Shown here: in pieces, positions 25,980-34,539 of the stretch
Layout: each line of letters starts with the position of its first letter
How positions within the stretch are numbered: the stretch's first letter is position 1
Origin: Pseudomonas sp. St316
GTDB lineage: Bacteria; Pseudomonadota; Gammaproteobacteria; Pseudomonadales; Pseudomonadaceae
Assembly: GCF_018325905.1 (NCBI RefSeq)
Contig: NZ_AP021901.1
Location: 1,674,001-1,738,000, forward strand
Reading direction: 5' to 3'
DNA length: 64,000 nt
The notes under the pieces: generated by a model
Told to the model about the DNA's origin: nothing
Seen by the model: only the letters and a program-made list of their open reading frames with translations
The model's database searches: none
Program-made: the position numbers and the translations under genes

Positions 25980-26347
25980 GCGTACGCATCAGTCGGCAGC
26001 ATTGGGATGGGTTGTTGGGTGAGTTGGACCAGGCGCGCCGCCAGCGCCATTTATTGACCTACCGCGCCTTGCTGGAGCGTTTGCAACTGCCAAGCCCCGC
26101 CATGCAGACCTTGACCGCGGCCCTCGAACACCTGGCGGCGCTGGACGCCCGGGCGGAACAGCCGCTGCGCAGTTCATTGGTGATCAGCCAGGGCGCCAGT
26201 CGGTTGCCGCGCACGGGGTTCTTCGAGTGCGTTGAACGCCTGGGCCGCTTCTCCGGGCCTTCCGATGGCGTGGCCGCAGCCTCCTGGCACGCTTCAGAAG
26301 TGGTTCGGGTATTTGAATACGAGTACCCCGAGTCGGCGGAGGCCTGA
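25976..26347 (+). CDS. Conserved hypothetical protein in XRE operon (123 aa)
   Basis: A GTG start overlaps the previous stop (GTGA). The 123-residue product is helical in its first half (WDGLLGELDQARRQRHLLTY…LLERLQLPSPAMQTLTAAL) and strand-rich in the second (LVISQGASRLPRTGFFECVE). The HTH-like helix YRALLERLQLPSPAMQTLTAA is reminiscent of small winged-helix proteins. No catalytic motif is visible. Tight coupling to the genes on both sides shows it belongs to the operon. Function unknown. Confidence 0.78.
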   Translation: MSVRISRQHWDGLLGELDQARRQRHLLTYRALLERLQLPSPAMQTLTAALEHLAALDARAEQPLRSSLVISQGASRLPRTGFFECVERLGRFSGPSDGVAAASWHASEVVRVFEYEYPESAEA

Positions 26348-26749
26348 GTGCTCTGGCGACTCAAGGCGCGGGCCGGTTACTGGCTGGCGCGTCGGTTGTT
26401 TCATTGGTCCTGGTTCGTCCGCCAGCGGCGTGGTTGGGCCTGGCTCGAGGGGCAGTTCTCCCGCATGGCGAACTTGGGCGACGTCGGTGCGCAGAGCTTC
26501 TATGGACACATCCTCACGTTTCGCGGCCAAGGACTGGGTGCCCGTGAAGAAGGGATTCGCCTGCTGCGGCTGGCGGCATTGGCCGGTGATGGCAAGGCCG
26601 CCTACCAGGTTGGCGTGATCAGCCTGGCCGGCACAACCAGCAAGGCGCCGGATCCGGTGGAAGCGGCACGTTGGTGGACCTTGGCGGCGAAAGCCGGGCA
26701 CCCGCTGGCCGAAATCAAACTCAAATCACTTGAAGCTCGCGATACCTAG
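26348..26749 (+). CDS. Sel1-repeat protein (133 aa)
   Basis: A GTG start directly follows the previous TGA. A hydrophobic/aromatic N-terminus (YWLARRLFHWSWFVRQRRGW) precedes two or three Sel1-like helical repeats: MANLGDVGAQSFYGHILTF, GIRLLRLAALAGDGKAAYQV, and AARWWTLAAKAGHPLAEIKL. Sel1 repeats bind partner proteins, often at the cell envelope. It is the last gene of a three-gene operon (XRE, unknown, Sel1) that, from memory, matches the hypothetical genes next to prc in P. aeruginosa. Confidence 0.85.
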   Translation: MLWRLKARAGYWLARRLFHWSWFVRQRRGWAWLEGQFSRMANLGDVGAQSFYGHILTFRGQGLGAREEGIRLLRLAALAGDGKAAYQVGVISLAGTTSKAPDPVEAARWWTLAAKAGHPLAEIKLKSLEARDT

Positions 26750-26760
26750 GGTGATCCACC

Positions 26761-26801
26761 GGCGATTCGTTGTGCAGGTCAGACGAATTTAGCGAATCGC
26801 C
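26761..26801. repeat. 9-bp inverted repeat between the Sel1 and rhs genes
   Basis: GGCGATTCG (26761-26769) and CGAATCGCC (26793-26801) are perfectly complementary across 23 bases. It could end the Sel1 operon or act in the rhs promoter. A second inverted repeat, GTCTCGC/GCGAGAC, lies at 26855-26882 in the presumed rhs leader. Confidence 0.5.
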
Positions 26802-26890
26802 CTACGCGCTCTGTCTCCTTCCCCTGACTTAATTCCCCTGTCATCCCCGGCAAAGTCTCGCGCTCCCTGAGTGCTGCGAGACGTGTGCCC

Positions 26891-26938
26891 ATGTTCGACC
26901 GTTTTTTCCTGCTGGCCCCTGAGCGAGCCCTGTTCTGA
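26891..26938 (+). CDS. Possible 15-aa leader peptide overlapping the rhs start
   Basis: ATG at 26891 opens a 15-codon frame (MFDRFFLLAPERALF) whose TGA overlaps the rhs ATG by one base (TGATG). The rhs start has no convincing ribosome site of its own, so translational coupling to this short frame is plausible. No other evidence. Confidence 0.3.
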   Translation: MFDRFFLLAPERALF

Positions 26939-29900
26939 TGGATCAGGTGAGTCGAATCGAGCAGGAACTCGACAGCTTCAAAGGCACCCTGTCGGTCTAC
27001 CGTGAGCAGCTCGAGCGCTGGTACAGCCGAACGGCGGACCGGGCCAGTCATGCCGCTGACCTGCCGTCACTGATGGGCATGGAGCGGCTGATTCGCTTTG
27101 GCGACAGCACCACCGCTGTCAGCACCGGTGACGATGACTTCCTCTCCACGGTCGTCCAGTGCCCCAAGGGCGGGCCGATGACGATCGAAAGCAAGTTCGA
27201 ATCGGTGTACGACATCCCGCTGGGTGACATCGTGGTGGATGTGGTGGATGTGGCCAGCGGCGAGGTCACGCCGGTCACCCTGGATGCCCAGGGCCTGGGG
27301 ACCTTCACGGGGGAGGCGGGCAAGTCCTATCGCGTTCACGTCCAGGGCGAGGTGTCCGCCAAGCAAATCGCGAATCTGTTTTCTTCCTACGATGGCCTGA
27401 CCTCCGATCTGACGGACTGGTTGCGCGGTGAGTGGCAGGGCTTCAAGCCGCGATGGGCACAACAATCGCTGTCGACTTCGGCGGCGGCGGTGGGCAACGG
27501 GTTGCTCGCCGGCAGTTGGGCTGCGATTGAAAGTGTGTGGGACAGCATCAGCTTGCTCTCGGACATCCTCAAGGACCCCGGTCAGTTTGTTGAGCGGTTG
27601 GGTGACAGCGCTGATCAGTTGAAAACACTGGCGCGAGACACACCGCAGGTGATGGCGAAGCTGCAACTGCTGGCCAGCGACGAAGCTGCACTGTGCCTGC
27701 TTGTGCGCACCGCCAGCCTCTGGCTGGAGATGTTGCCGCCTAGTGAAGTCGCTGGCGAAACGGCCAAAGGGCTCTCGACCGTGGCGGTGCAACTGGTGAT
27801 CGACTTGCTGATCGGCGTGGTCTTGACCTTTGCCGGGGCAGGGGCCGGGATTGCCTACCTGGCGATGCGGTTGGCCAGGCACGGCGCAACCCTGCTGAAC
27901 GCCATGCAGCGTTTCATCCGTGCGATCTTCGCGTTGGTCAACGGCTTCATGAACTACGTGGACCGCTACAAGAGCGTGGCGGCACGCGGCATCGCGGCGG
28001 GGATCAAGAAAGGCCGGATGCAGCTGCGCTGGGATGCGCAGCGCAACACCGCGCTGAAAAAACACGAACATCACGACGACGCCCCCGCCCAGTCGAAAAA
28101 CCCCAACGGCGACAGCGTCGACACCGCGGCCCAGACCCAGACCAGCGGCTGCCCGGTGTCGATGGTCACCGGCGAAGAATTGCTGACCCTCGACGATGGC
28201 ACCCTCGATGGCCGGCTGCCGTTTGTCTTCACCCGTTTGTACCGCACCAGTGCCGCCGACCTGGACGTCGGGCTCGGGCGCGGCTGGAGCCATGCCTTGG
28301 CCCATCGCCTGGAGCTCAAAGGCGAACAGGTCATCTGGGTCGACCAGGAAAACCGCCGCACGACCTTTCCGCTGCCCAGCGCCCAACGTCCGGCGATCCA
28401 CAACAGCCTGGCACGGGCGGCGATCTACCTGGGCAGCGAACCGGACGAGCTGATCGTCGCCCAGCCCGGCGAAAACGCAGCGTTCCTGCATTTTCGTGAC
28501 GGCCACCTGAGCGGGCTCAGCGACCGCTACGACAACCGCCTGACCCTCCAGCGCAACATCCATGGCGACATCAGCCGCCTGGACAACGGCGCCGGGCGTT
28601 CCCTGCGCCTGCGTTACGCGCAGCGTCACCTGATCGCCGTCGACTACCAGAGCTTCCACCCGGCCATCACCCTCGATGAAGCCTGGCGGACCGAGCAGAC
28701 GCTGGTTTCCTACCGCTACGACGGACGTTTCCGACTGATCGAAGCGACCAATGCCGCCGGTGAAAGCGAACGCTACGACTACGACGACCAGCACGTCATT
28801 CTCCAGCGGCAACTGGCCGGCGGGGCGAGTTTCTACTGGGAGTGGCAAGGGGCCGGCCAGGCGGCTCGCTGCGTACGGCATTGGGCCTCGTTTGCGCAGA
28901 TGGACAGCCGCTACACCTGGGGCGAAGACGGCAGCGTCACGGTCCGGCACCTGGATGGCAGCCAGGAGGTGTATGTCCACGATGACCGGGCGCGGTTGGT
29001 GCGCAAGGTCGAGCCCGACGGCGGCGAGCACCTCAAGGCCTACGACGAACAGGGCCGGCTGATCGCTGAGCAGGACCCGTTGGGGGGCGTCAGCGAATAC
29101 CGCTACGACGACGTCGGACGGCTGGTGGCGCTGATTCCCCCGGACGAGGCGCCGACGTCCTACGAATACCGCAACGGTTTCCTGCACACCTGTTCACGCG
29201 GCAAGGCCGTGTGGACCTACCGGCGCAACGCCCGGGGGGACGTGATCGTCCTCATCGACCCGGATGGCCGGCGCACGGAATATGCCTACGACGCCCACGG
29301 GCAACTGCTGGCGACGTATGCCCCGGACGGTGGCGAGCATCGGTTCACCTGGAGTCGCCTGGGCCAACTGACCGAAGAGATCCTGCCCGACGGCGGTCGC
29401 CGGTGTTTTTCCTACGACGCTCTGGGGCGTTTGCTCAGTCGCCAGGACGAACACGGCGCCCTCACGCATTACCGATGGGACGCCGTCGGCCGACTGCTGC
29501 AAGTGACCCTGCCCAACGGTGCCATTCGGACCTGGAGCTACAACGCCTACGGCAAGGTCACCGCCGAGCGCGATGAACAGGGCCGCCTCACCCGTTACGA
29601 ATACGCCGACGACCTGCACTTGGTCAGCCGCCGCCTGAACCCCGACGGCAGCGAGCTGAAGTACCGCTACGACTCGGCGCGGCTGTTACTGACCGAAATC
29701 GAAAACGAATCCGGCGAAAAATATCAGCTGGACTACACGCCCAACGGCTTGATCCGACAGCAAGTCGGCTTTGACGGCCAACGCACCGCCTACGCCTACG
29801 ACCTCAACGGCCACCTGCTGGAAAAAACCGAGCACGGCGAGGACGGTTCGCAACGCGTCACCCGCTATCAACGCGACGCGGCCGGGCGGCTGCGGGTCAA

Positions 29901-31263
29901 GACCTTGCCCGACGGCCAGGCCATCGAATACCGCTACGACGCTCTGGGCCGATTGGTCCACGTCAACGACGGCAGCGATCATCCGCTGGCCTTCGAATAT
30001 GACGCCCAGGACCGTCTGGTCTGTGAACACCAGGGCTGGGGCACCCTGCGTTATCGCTACGACGCCTGCGGGCGCCTCAACTACTTGCGCCTGCCGGACG
30101 ACAGCCAGCTCGACTACCACCATGCCCCCGGTGGCGCACTGACCGCCATCGACCTCAATGGCTCACGCCTGACCGAACACCGATTTGACGGCGGGCGCGA
30201 ACGGCAACGCCAGCAAGGCCGGCTGCTCAGTGACTACGACTACGACGAACAGGGCCGCCTCAAGGCCCAGACCGTGTGGCAGAGCCAACAGCAGCAACTG
30301 TTCTGGCGCGATTATGCCTACAGCGCCAAGGGCAATCTGCAAACCCTTTCCGACAACCGAAACCGCCGCAGCTACCAGTACGACCCGCTGGATCGCCTGA
30401 CCCGCATCGACTTTTCCCACAGCGAACCGCCGGAACACTTCTGCCACGACCCGGCCGGCAACCTGATGATGCAGGACCGCCCCGGCCCGACCACCCTCAA
30501 GGGCAACCGCCTGCTGAAGGAGGGTGACCGCCACTACGACTACGACGCCTTCGGCAACCTGATCGGCGAACGCCGCGGCCAGGCCCAGGTCAGCGCCTAC
30601 CGCTACGACTGCCAACACCGCCTGATCGGCGTTACCACGGCGGACGGCCGCGAAACATCCTACCGCTACGACGCCTTCGGCCGACGCATCAGTAAGACTG
30701 TGGACGGCCTGATCACGGAGTTTTTCTGGCAGGGCGACCAGCTCGTCGCCGAAAACAGCCCGGACCACCACCGCAGCTACGTCTACGAACCCGGCACCTT
30801 CCGCCCACTGGCGATGCTCGACGGCGAAGGCCTCAAGGCCCGCCCGTTCTACTACCACCTCGACCACCTGGGCACGCCCCAGGAACTGACCAGTCCTGCC
30901 GGCGAAATCGTCTGGTCGGCGCGCTACACCGGCTACGGCCAACTCACCGCCCTCAAGCACGGCGGTGGCGAACAACTCGAGCAACCGCTGCGCTTCCAGG
31001 GCCAATACTTCGACCCGGAAAGCGGCCTGCACTACAACCGCCACCGCTACTACAATCCGGAAACCGGCCGCTACCTGACGCCCGATCCGAGCAAACTGGC
31101 GGGAGGGTTGAATGGGTACCGGTACACCCTGAACCCGACGGGGTGGGTGGATCCGTTGGGGTTGGCATGTCAGTGTCCTGGTGATATCGACGCCGATGGG
31201 CCATTCAGCGAGATTGTCCCGGGGGAGGGTTGGCTGCGCATGAGGCGCACGGTGGCCATCTGA
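26938..31263 (+). CDS. Rhs/YD-repeat polymorphic toxin protein, toxin domain lost by frameshift
   Basis: Large Rhs shell protein. Residues 1-280 are a soluble N-terminal region; 287-312 form a hydrophobic hairpin (LLIGVVLTFAGAGAGIAYL). A DUF6531-type domain starts near 404 (CPVSMVTGEELLTLDDGTLD), followed by over 30 YD repeats (for example YDEQGRLIAEQDPLGGVSEY). The core end is GLHYNRHRYYNPETGRYLTP and VDPLGLA at about 1404, where Rhs proteins are normally cleaved from the toxin tip. After 31220 the frame leaves the toxin coding sequence and stops at 31263. Restoring one G in the run at 31221-31225 joins it to the RNase A-like domain downstream. No PAAR domain is seen, and no vgrG or chaperone gene is adjacent. 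Confidence 0.9.
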   Translation: MDQVSRIEQELDSFKGTLSVYREQLERWYSRTADRASHAADLPSLMGMERLIRFGDSTTAVSTGDDDFLSTVVQCPKGGPMTIESKFESVYDIPLGDIVVDVVDVASGEVTPVTLDAQGLGTFTGEAGKSYRVHVQGEVSAKQIANLFSSYDGLTSDLTDWLRGEWQGFKPRWAQQSLSTSAAAVGNGLLAGSWAAIESVWDSISLLSDILKDPGQFVERLGDSADQLKTLARDTPQVMAKLQLLASDEAALCLLVRTASLWLEMLPPSEVAGETAKGLSTVAVQLVIDLLIGVVLTFAGAGAGIAYLAMRLARHGATLLNAMQRFIRAIFALVNGFMNYVDRYKSVAARGIAAGIKKGRMQLRWDAQRNTALKKHEHHDDAPAQSKNPNGDSVDTAAQTQTSGCPVSMVTGEELLTLDDGTLDGRLPFVFTRLYRTSAADLDVGLGRGWSHALAHRLELKGEQVIWVDQENRRTTFPLPSAQRPAIHNSLARAAIYLGSEPDELIVAQPGENAAFLHFRDGHLSGLSDRYDNRLTLQRNIHGDISRLDNGAGRSLRLRYAQRHLIAVDYQSFHPAITLDEAWRTEQTLVSYRYDGRFRLIEATNAAGESERYDYDDQHVILQRQLAGGASFYWEWQGAGQAARCVRHWASFAQMDSRYTWGEDGSVTVRHLDGSQEVYVHDDRARLVRKVEPDGGEHLKAYDEQGRLIAEQDPLGGVSEYRYDDVGRLVALIPPDEAPTSYEYRNGFLHTCSRGKAVWTYRRNARGDVIVLIDPDGRRTEYAYDAHGQLLATYAPDGGEHRFTWSRLGQLTEEILPDGGRRCFSYDALGRLLSRQDEHGALTHYRWDAVGRLLQVTLPNGAIRTWSYNAYGKVTAERDEQGRLTRYEYADDLHLVSRRLNPDGSELKYRYDSARLLLTEIENESGEKYQLDYTPNGLIRQQVGFDGQRTAYAYDLNGHLLEKTEHGEDGSQRVTRYQRDAAGRLRVKTLPDGQAIEYRYDALGRLVHVNDGSDHPLAFEYDAQDRLVCEHQGWGTLRYRYDACGRLNYLRLPDDSQLDYHHAPGGALTAIDLNGSRLTEHRFDGGRERQRQQGRLLSDYDYDEQGRLKAQTVWQSQQQQLFWRDYAYSAKGNLQTLSDNRNRRSYQYDPLDRLTRIDFSHSEPPEHFCHDPAGNLMMQDRPGPTTLKGNRLLKEGDRHYDYDAFGNLIGERRGQAQVSAYRYDCQHRLIGVTTADGRETSYRYDAFGRRISKTVDGLITEFFWQGDQLVAENSPDHHRSYVYEPGTFRPLAMLDGEGLKARPFYYHLDHLGTPQELTSPAGEIVWSARYTGYGQLTALKHGGGEQLEQPLRFQGQYFDPESGLHYNRHRYYNPETGRYLTPDPSKLAGGLNGYRYTLNPTGWVDPLGLACQCPGDIDADGPFSEIVPGEGWLRMRRTVAI

Positions 31264-31595
31264 TTGAGAAGCATATTGGTAGAACAAATGCCCAGCTAGC
31301 CCATAGACTGGAAGCAGAACCGCATATCCCAGCAGCCTCTACGTTTCCTGATAGATCTATTGCTGAGTTTTCAGCGGTGAGAGCATTAGCGGCAAATGAA
31401 AAGAAAATCGAAAAATTCTTAGCTGGGACGAAAGAAAAGACAACTATTCGTCATACATTCGACCAACCAGTGGGGGTCAGTCTGTTAAATGGTCGTAACG
31501 ATTATTTACCCGCATCAAAAGTATTGTTAGTTTTGAAGAAAGACCAGCGAAGACCAGCAGGATATTTTTTGTTAACAGGATTTCCGGAAGTATGA
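31230..31595 (+). pseudogene. Out-of-frame RNase A-like (CdiA-CT type) toxin domain of the rhs gene
   Basis: The frame after the rhs break reads AAHEAHGGHLIEKHIGRTNA, then AAEP-type spacer, ASTFPDRSIAEFSAVRALAA, and KVLLVLKKDQRRPAGYFLLT to GFPEV. This order (HL..KH.G.T, STF.D, and a terminal L.TGFP) is that of the bacterial CdiA-CT RNase A-like toxin family. In that family the last segment usually has T-x-Y, here T-G-F, which may affect activity. It lacks its own start with a ribosome site, so it would be made only by frameshifting or if the upstream G run is restored. Codon use is AT-richer than the Rhs core, as usual for exchanged toxin tips. Confidence 0.75.
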
Positions 31596-31903
31596 ATACA
31601 GAGTTTCCCGAATTACATGATTTCTTTGGGGCCTATTTTCACCAAGATTGGTCGGCCGAACATGAATCTGCTGAGCAAGTCCTCGAAGCCTTTCTGGCAG
31701 AGTCGGACGTCGAGATTCTGAAGGCTGTTCAGCAAGAGCTCAGCATCCTACTTGACCAAAAGAAAGATGAAATGGAGTTGAGAAAATATTTATTGACAGA
31801 GTTAAGTTGCTATTACAGTTATTGGAATACATGGGGGGACGGCGAGTCGTGGTTACGACATATTACTAGCAGGCTGAACTTTAAAATTGATAGTTTTTGC
31901 TGA
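31592..31903 (+). CDS. CdiI-type immunity protein for the Rhs RNase toxin
   Basis: A small acidic 103-residue protein whose ATG overlaps the toxin stop (ATGA). It reads FPELHDFFGAYFHQDWSAEH at the start, ESAEQVLEAFLAES in the middle and a WGDGESWLRHITSRL end. This is the pattern of the CdiI immunity family that pairs with RNase-type tips (FPEL..FFG.YFHQDW). It would bind and block the toxin domain encoded just upstream. The gene is intact although the toxin is out of frame, so it would still protect against siblings that deliver the toxin. Confidence 0.82.
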   Translation: MNTEFPELHDFFGAYFHQDWSAEHESAEQVLEAFLAESDVEILKAVQQELSILLDQKKDEMELRKYLLTELSCYYSYWNTWGDGESWLRHITSRLNFKIDSFC

Positions 31904-31985
31904 GCTATGGCTAATCAACACACCTCCAAAACGCTTTTCGCGGCGAAGGAGCAAACTCCCTCGCCACGGGGCCGCGCCAGGTGCT

Positions 31986-32443
31986 TCACACCGTCAAACC
32001 CAATGCCACCAAAGGCGCCCGCTCAGCCAAACCCTCCACCAGATACACACTTCCCCCCAAAATCTCCTTGGCATGGTGCTTGGCCTGCGAAGCCAGTTCC
32101 GCCAGCTGACTGGCATCCAGCTCCTCGCAGGCCTCGGAACGCAGATGCACCACGCCAATCGACAATGACAGCAGCGCAAATTCCTGGCGGATCCCCTGGC
32201 GATTCAACGCGGTAAAACATCCGGCTTCCAGATGTTCCGGGCGGTAGAAGCGGCGGCAGTGGGTCTGGAAGTCGCTGAGCAGTTGGTCCAGGCGTTTGCG
32301 CCAGTCGTCCGGGCCGAGGACGAGGAGGAAGTCGTCACCGCCGATGTGGCCGACGAAGTCGCGGCTGGGGTCGATGCGTTCGTTCAGGCATTGGGCCAGG
32401 CACAGCAAAACTTCGTCGCCGCGACCGTAGCCGTAGATGTCGT
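31986..32443 (-). pseudogene. 3' fragment of the split EAL-CBS-GGDEF gene (GGDEF domain, second part)
   Basis: On the minus strand the frame reads DIYGYGRGDEVLLCLAQCLN and then HIGGDDFLLVLGPDDWRK and LLSLSIGVVHL, ending at a TGA. This is the C-terminal two thirds of a GGDEF domain with the signature GGDDF. Its first part (YVDIDSFKPFN) is found about 5 kb away at 37461-37530 in the same orientation, so a single gene was split by the island between. It has no start of its own. Confidence 0.85.
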
Positions 32444-32462
32444 TTTACGGCCCTGTGAAAAA

Positions 32463-32501
32463 TTTGTACAAAACGCTCCCGTACAGCTTGTTGAAGGGGT
32501 T
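32463..32501. repeat. Direct repeat, left end of island
   Basis: Starts TTTGTACAAAACGCT and ends GTTGAAGGGGTT. It matches the right copy at 34 of 39 positions and lies 20 bases inside the left junction. Read on the minus strand it can encode PFNKLYGSVLYK, resembling the GGDEF F-K-x-F-N motif. Confidence 0.8.
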
Positions 32502-32756
32502 CACTGTTTACAGGCAGGATTCATTTGTCGAGGTCGAGAACCCTATCGAATTCAATGCAAGGCGTCCCTTGGTCTAGGATTTTTTCATGACTAGATAATC
32601 GTCAATTACTCTATATTGGCTTAATATAGTTTTCGTTTTAATAGCATTGCGATAGATTCTCATCGTCGGAAGCGTTGAGTTTTCTATCTAATATATGTTT
32701 ATGTATGTCGCGAGACTTTCTGAATTTCTTAAATGAATTAATTGCAAGGTGGCTAT
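32502..32756. other. AT-rich leader region of the KAP NTPase gene
   Basis: No gene is visible. TCTATATTGGCTTAATATAG at about 32611-32630 is partly symmetrical (CTATATT/AATATAG) and could hold a promoter or operator for the NTPase gene. Confidence 0.35.
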
Positions 32757-34499
32757 ATGTCTGTTCAGCAGGTCCAATCTGCATTGGAGATGTTCATATC
32801 TGAGCCTAACTCGAGAGCTGTTGTTTTAAAAGGCGAGTGGGGCACTGGGAAAACATACCTTTGGAATATGTTGCTAAAGCAGAAAAAAGAGTCAATATCT
32901 CGAAAAAAATACGCTTATGTTTCGCTTTTTGGATTAAGTAATTTAGTTGATTTAAAGCGGGCGATTTTTGAGAATGTTGTCTCTAGTGAAAATGCTGATA
33001 CTAATGGAGACTTCAAAAGCCTGATTGGGAATTTAGCAGGTGTAGGGCAAGCCTTAGAGAGAGCTGTAAGGAAAGGTGTAAAGGTTACTACTGATGCTGC
33101 TTCAATACCGTTTGTAAAAGGATTGGGAGGTGTCGTCGATGCTATCTCTTTCGCAAGTGTCTCTGATACTCTGATTTGTATTGATGATTATGAGCGAAGA
33201 AATTCAGGTCTATCTGGCAAGGAAGTTCTGGGACTTATTTCTTATCTGGTGGAGAATAAAAACTGCAGTGTTATTTTGGTATTGAATCACTCTCAATTAA
33301 GTGCTGGGTTGGACGAATATTTCCAGTTTAACGAAAAAGTATTTGATTATGAAATCGAGTTTGCTCCTACTCCAGACGAAGCTGCGAATTTGGTTTTTAA
33401 TGTGGGCGATGAGTATGAGCATAGGCTGCTGACAAACTCTATAGCCCTTAAAATTTCCAATATCAGAATTCTCAAGAAGATTCTTTATTTTTCAAAATCT
33501 CTCGCCTCGGTGATACGTAATTACCCAGAGCCGATAGTCACGCAAGTGTTACATACTCTTACATTGGCCGTTTGGTCAATTTACTCCAGTGACCCCCAGC
33601 GTGTAATGATAGGTGCAATTAAGGAGTTGGGGGGTAGTGGTTTTGAGGCCTATTTCTCAAATAAAGATGACTCGCCGGATGCTGCAATTAAAAATAAAGT
33701 TTCAATTTTTTTAAAAGAATATGGTTTTTCGAACTGTGATGAATTAGATATTGCCATCATTTCTTTGGTCGAGAAAGGTTATTTAGATGCTGGTGAGATA
33801 AGTAAGCTGGCTGAGGAGCTGGCAGCAAAAGTAGAGCATAATAAAGATATACAGATGCTTAGAGGTGCGTGGTCTGTGTATAGGTGTTCTTTTAAAGACG
33901 ATGAAGATGAGTTGATTGCGTCTTTTGAAAATGCGTTAAAAGTTTGTTTGAATAAAATGTCCTTCATGGATTTGGATTCAGTATGTGAGGCTTATAGAGG
34001 GTTGGAGCGTAACGAAAGAGCTACGCAGATTGTCGATGAGTACATGCTGGGGTTGACGCAACAAGGTACGGTAATTGATAAGCGAAGCCTGTATAGATGG
34101 CCGAAAGATAAGTATCTTTCAGATGCATTGAATGCATATATTGAAGAGTCAAAAGCTGAGAAGGGGTTCGCGGATTACATCCTGCCTTATGTTGGGACAA
34201 ATGGTCTAAATAGTGAGGACTACTTAAAGCTTTCTCAGGCTCCGGTTGAAAGTTTTTATGATTTTTTTTCGAATGCTGAAGACGAGGCATTACACTCTTG
34301 GGTCTTATATTGTTTGGAGTTCGGCTCTATTCGAGCCTCTGAAGATGCGTCGCAGGTGGCTTTTAGGAATATTTTTCTGAAGTCTTACGAGGCAATACTG
34401 AAAATACGCGGCGAGTCGTTGCTAAATAAGATGCGAACAGATACTTATATGAGCTATCAAACAATTTATGAGGCACTGAAAGAACAAAATGCTCCTTAG
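32757..34499 (+). CDS. KAP-type P-loop NTPase (island gene, candidate defence protein)
   Basis: A 580-residue AT-rich gene. The Walker A motif GEWGTGKTYLWN is at residues about 25-36 and the Walker B TLICIDDYERR at about 137-147, with SVILVLNHSQL as sensor strand. This layout, with an acidic pair followed by Glu and an R-rich turn, is that of the KAP/STAND group of NTPases, whose members include phage-exclusion proteins such as PifA. The C-terminal 350 residues are helical with no recognised effector domain. No transmembrane segments are seen, unlike many KAP proteins. ATG at 32757 follows AAGGTGG. It is convergent with the toxin-antitoxin-like operon and shares its terminator. Confidence 0.8.
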   Translation: MSVQQVQSALEMFISEPNSRAVVLKGEWGTGKTYLWNMLLKQKKESISRKKYAYVSLFGLSNLVDLKRAIFENVVSSENADTNGDFKSLIGNLAGVGQALERAVRKGVKVTTDAASIPFVKGLGGVVDAISFASVSDTLICIDDYERRNSGLSGKEVLGLISYLVENKNCSVILVLNHSQLSAGLDEYFQFNEKVFDYEIEFAPTPDEAANLVFNVGDEYEHRLLTNSIALKISNIRILKKILYFSKSLASVIRNYPEPIVTQVLHTLTLAVWSIYSSDPQRVMIGAIKELGGSGFEAYFSNKDDSPDAAIKNKVSIFLKEYGFSNCDELDIAIISLVEKGYLDAGEISKLAEELAAKVEHNKDIQMLRGAWSVYRCSFKDDEDELIASFENALKVCLNKMSFMDLDSVCEAYRGLERNERATQIVDEYMLGLTQQGTVIDKRSLYRWPKDKYLSDALNAYIEESKAEKGFADYILPYVGTNGLNSEDYLKLSQAPVESFYDFFSNAEDEALHSWVLYCLEFGSIRASEDASQVAFRNIFLKSYEAILKIRGESLLNKMRTDTYMSYQTIYEALKEQNAP

Positions 34500-34505
34500 A
34501 AAAAT

Positions 34506-34533
34506 TAGGCCCGGCAAAAAATTGTCGGGCCTA
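34506..34533. terminator. Bidirectional terminator between convergent island operons
   Basis: TAGGCCCGGCAA-AAAA-TTGTCGGGCCTA, a 12-bp stem with one G-T pair, is centred between the NTPase stop (34499) and the Beta-protein stop (34540). Confidence 0.8.
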
Positions 34534-34539
34534 TATTGA

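Noticed and set aside
27067..29187. 706-codon minus-strand frame over rhs
   Set aside because: Antisense of Rhs coding sequence; composition (Val, Gln, Ala and Gly runs) is typical of shadow frames.
31230..31595. Toxin domain considered as a free-standing gene
   Set aside because: Its frame begins at a TTG without a ribosome site, and the upstream rhs frame joins it if one G is restored. It is better read as a split-off part of rhs.
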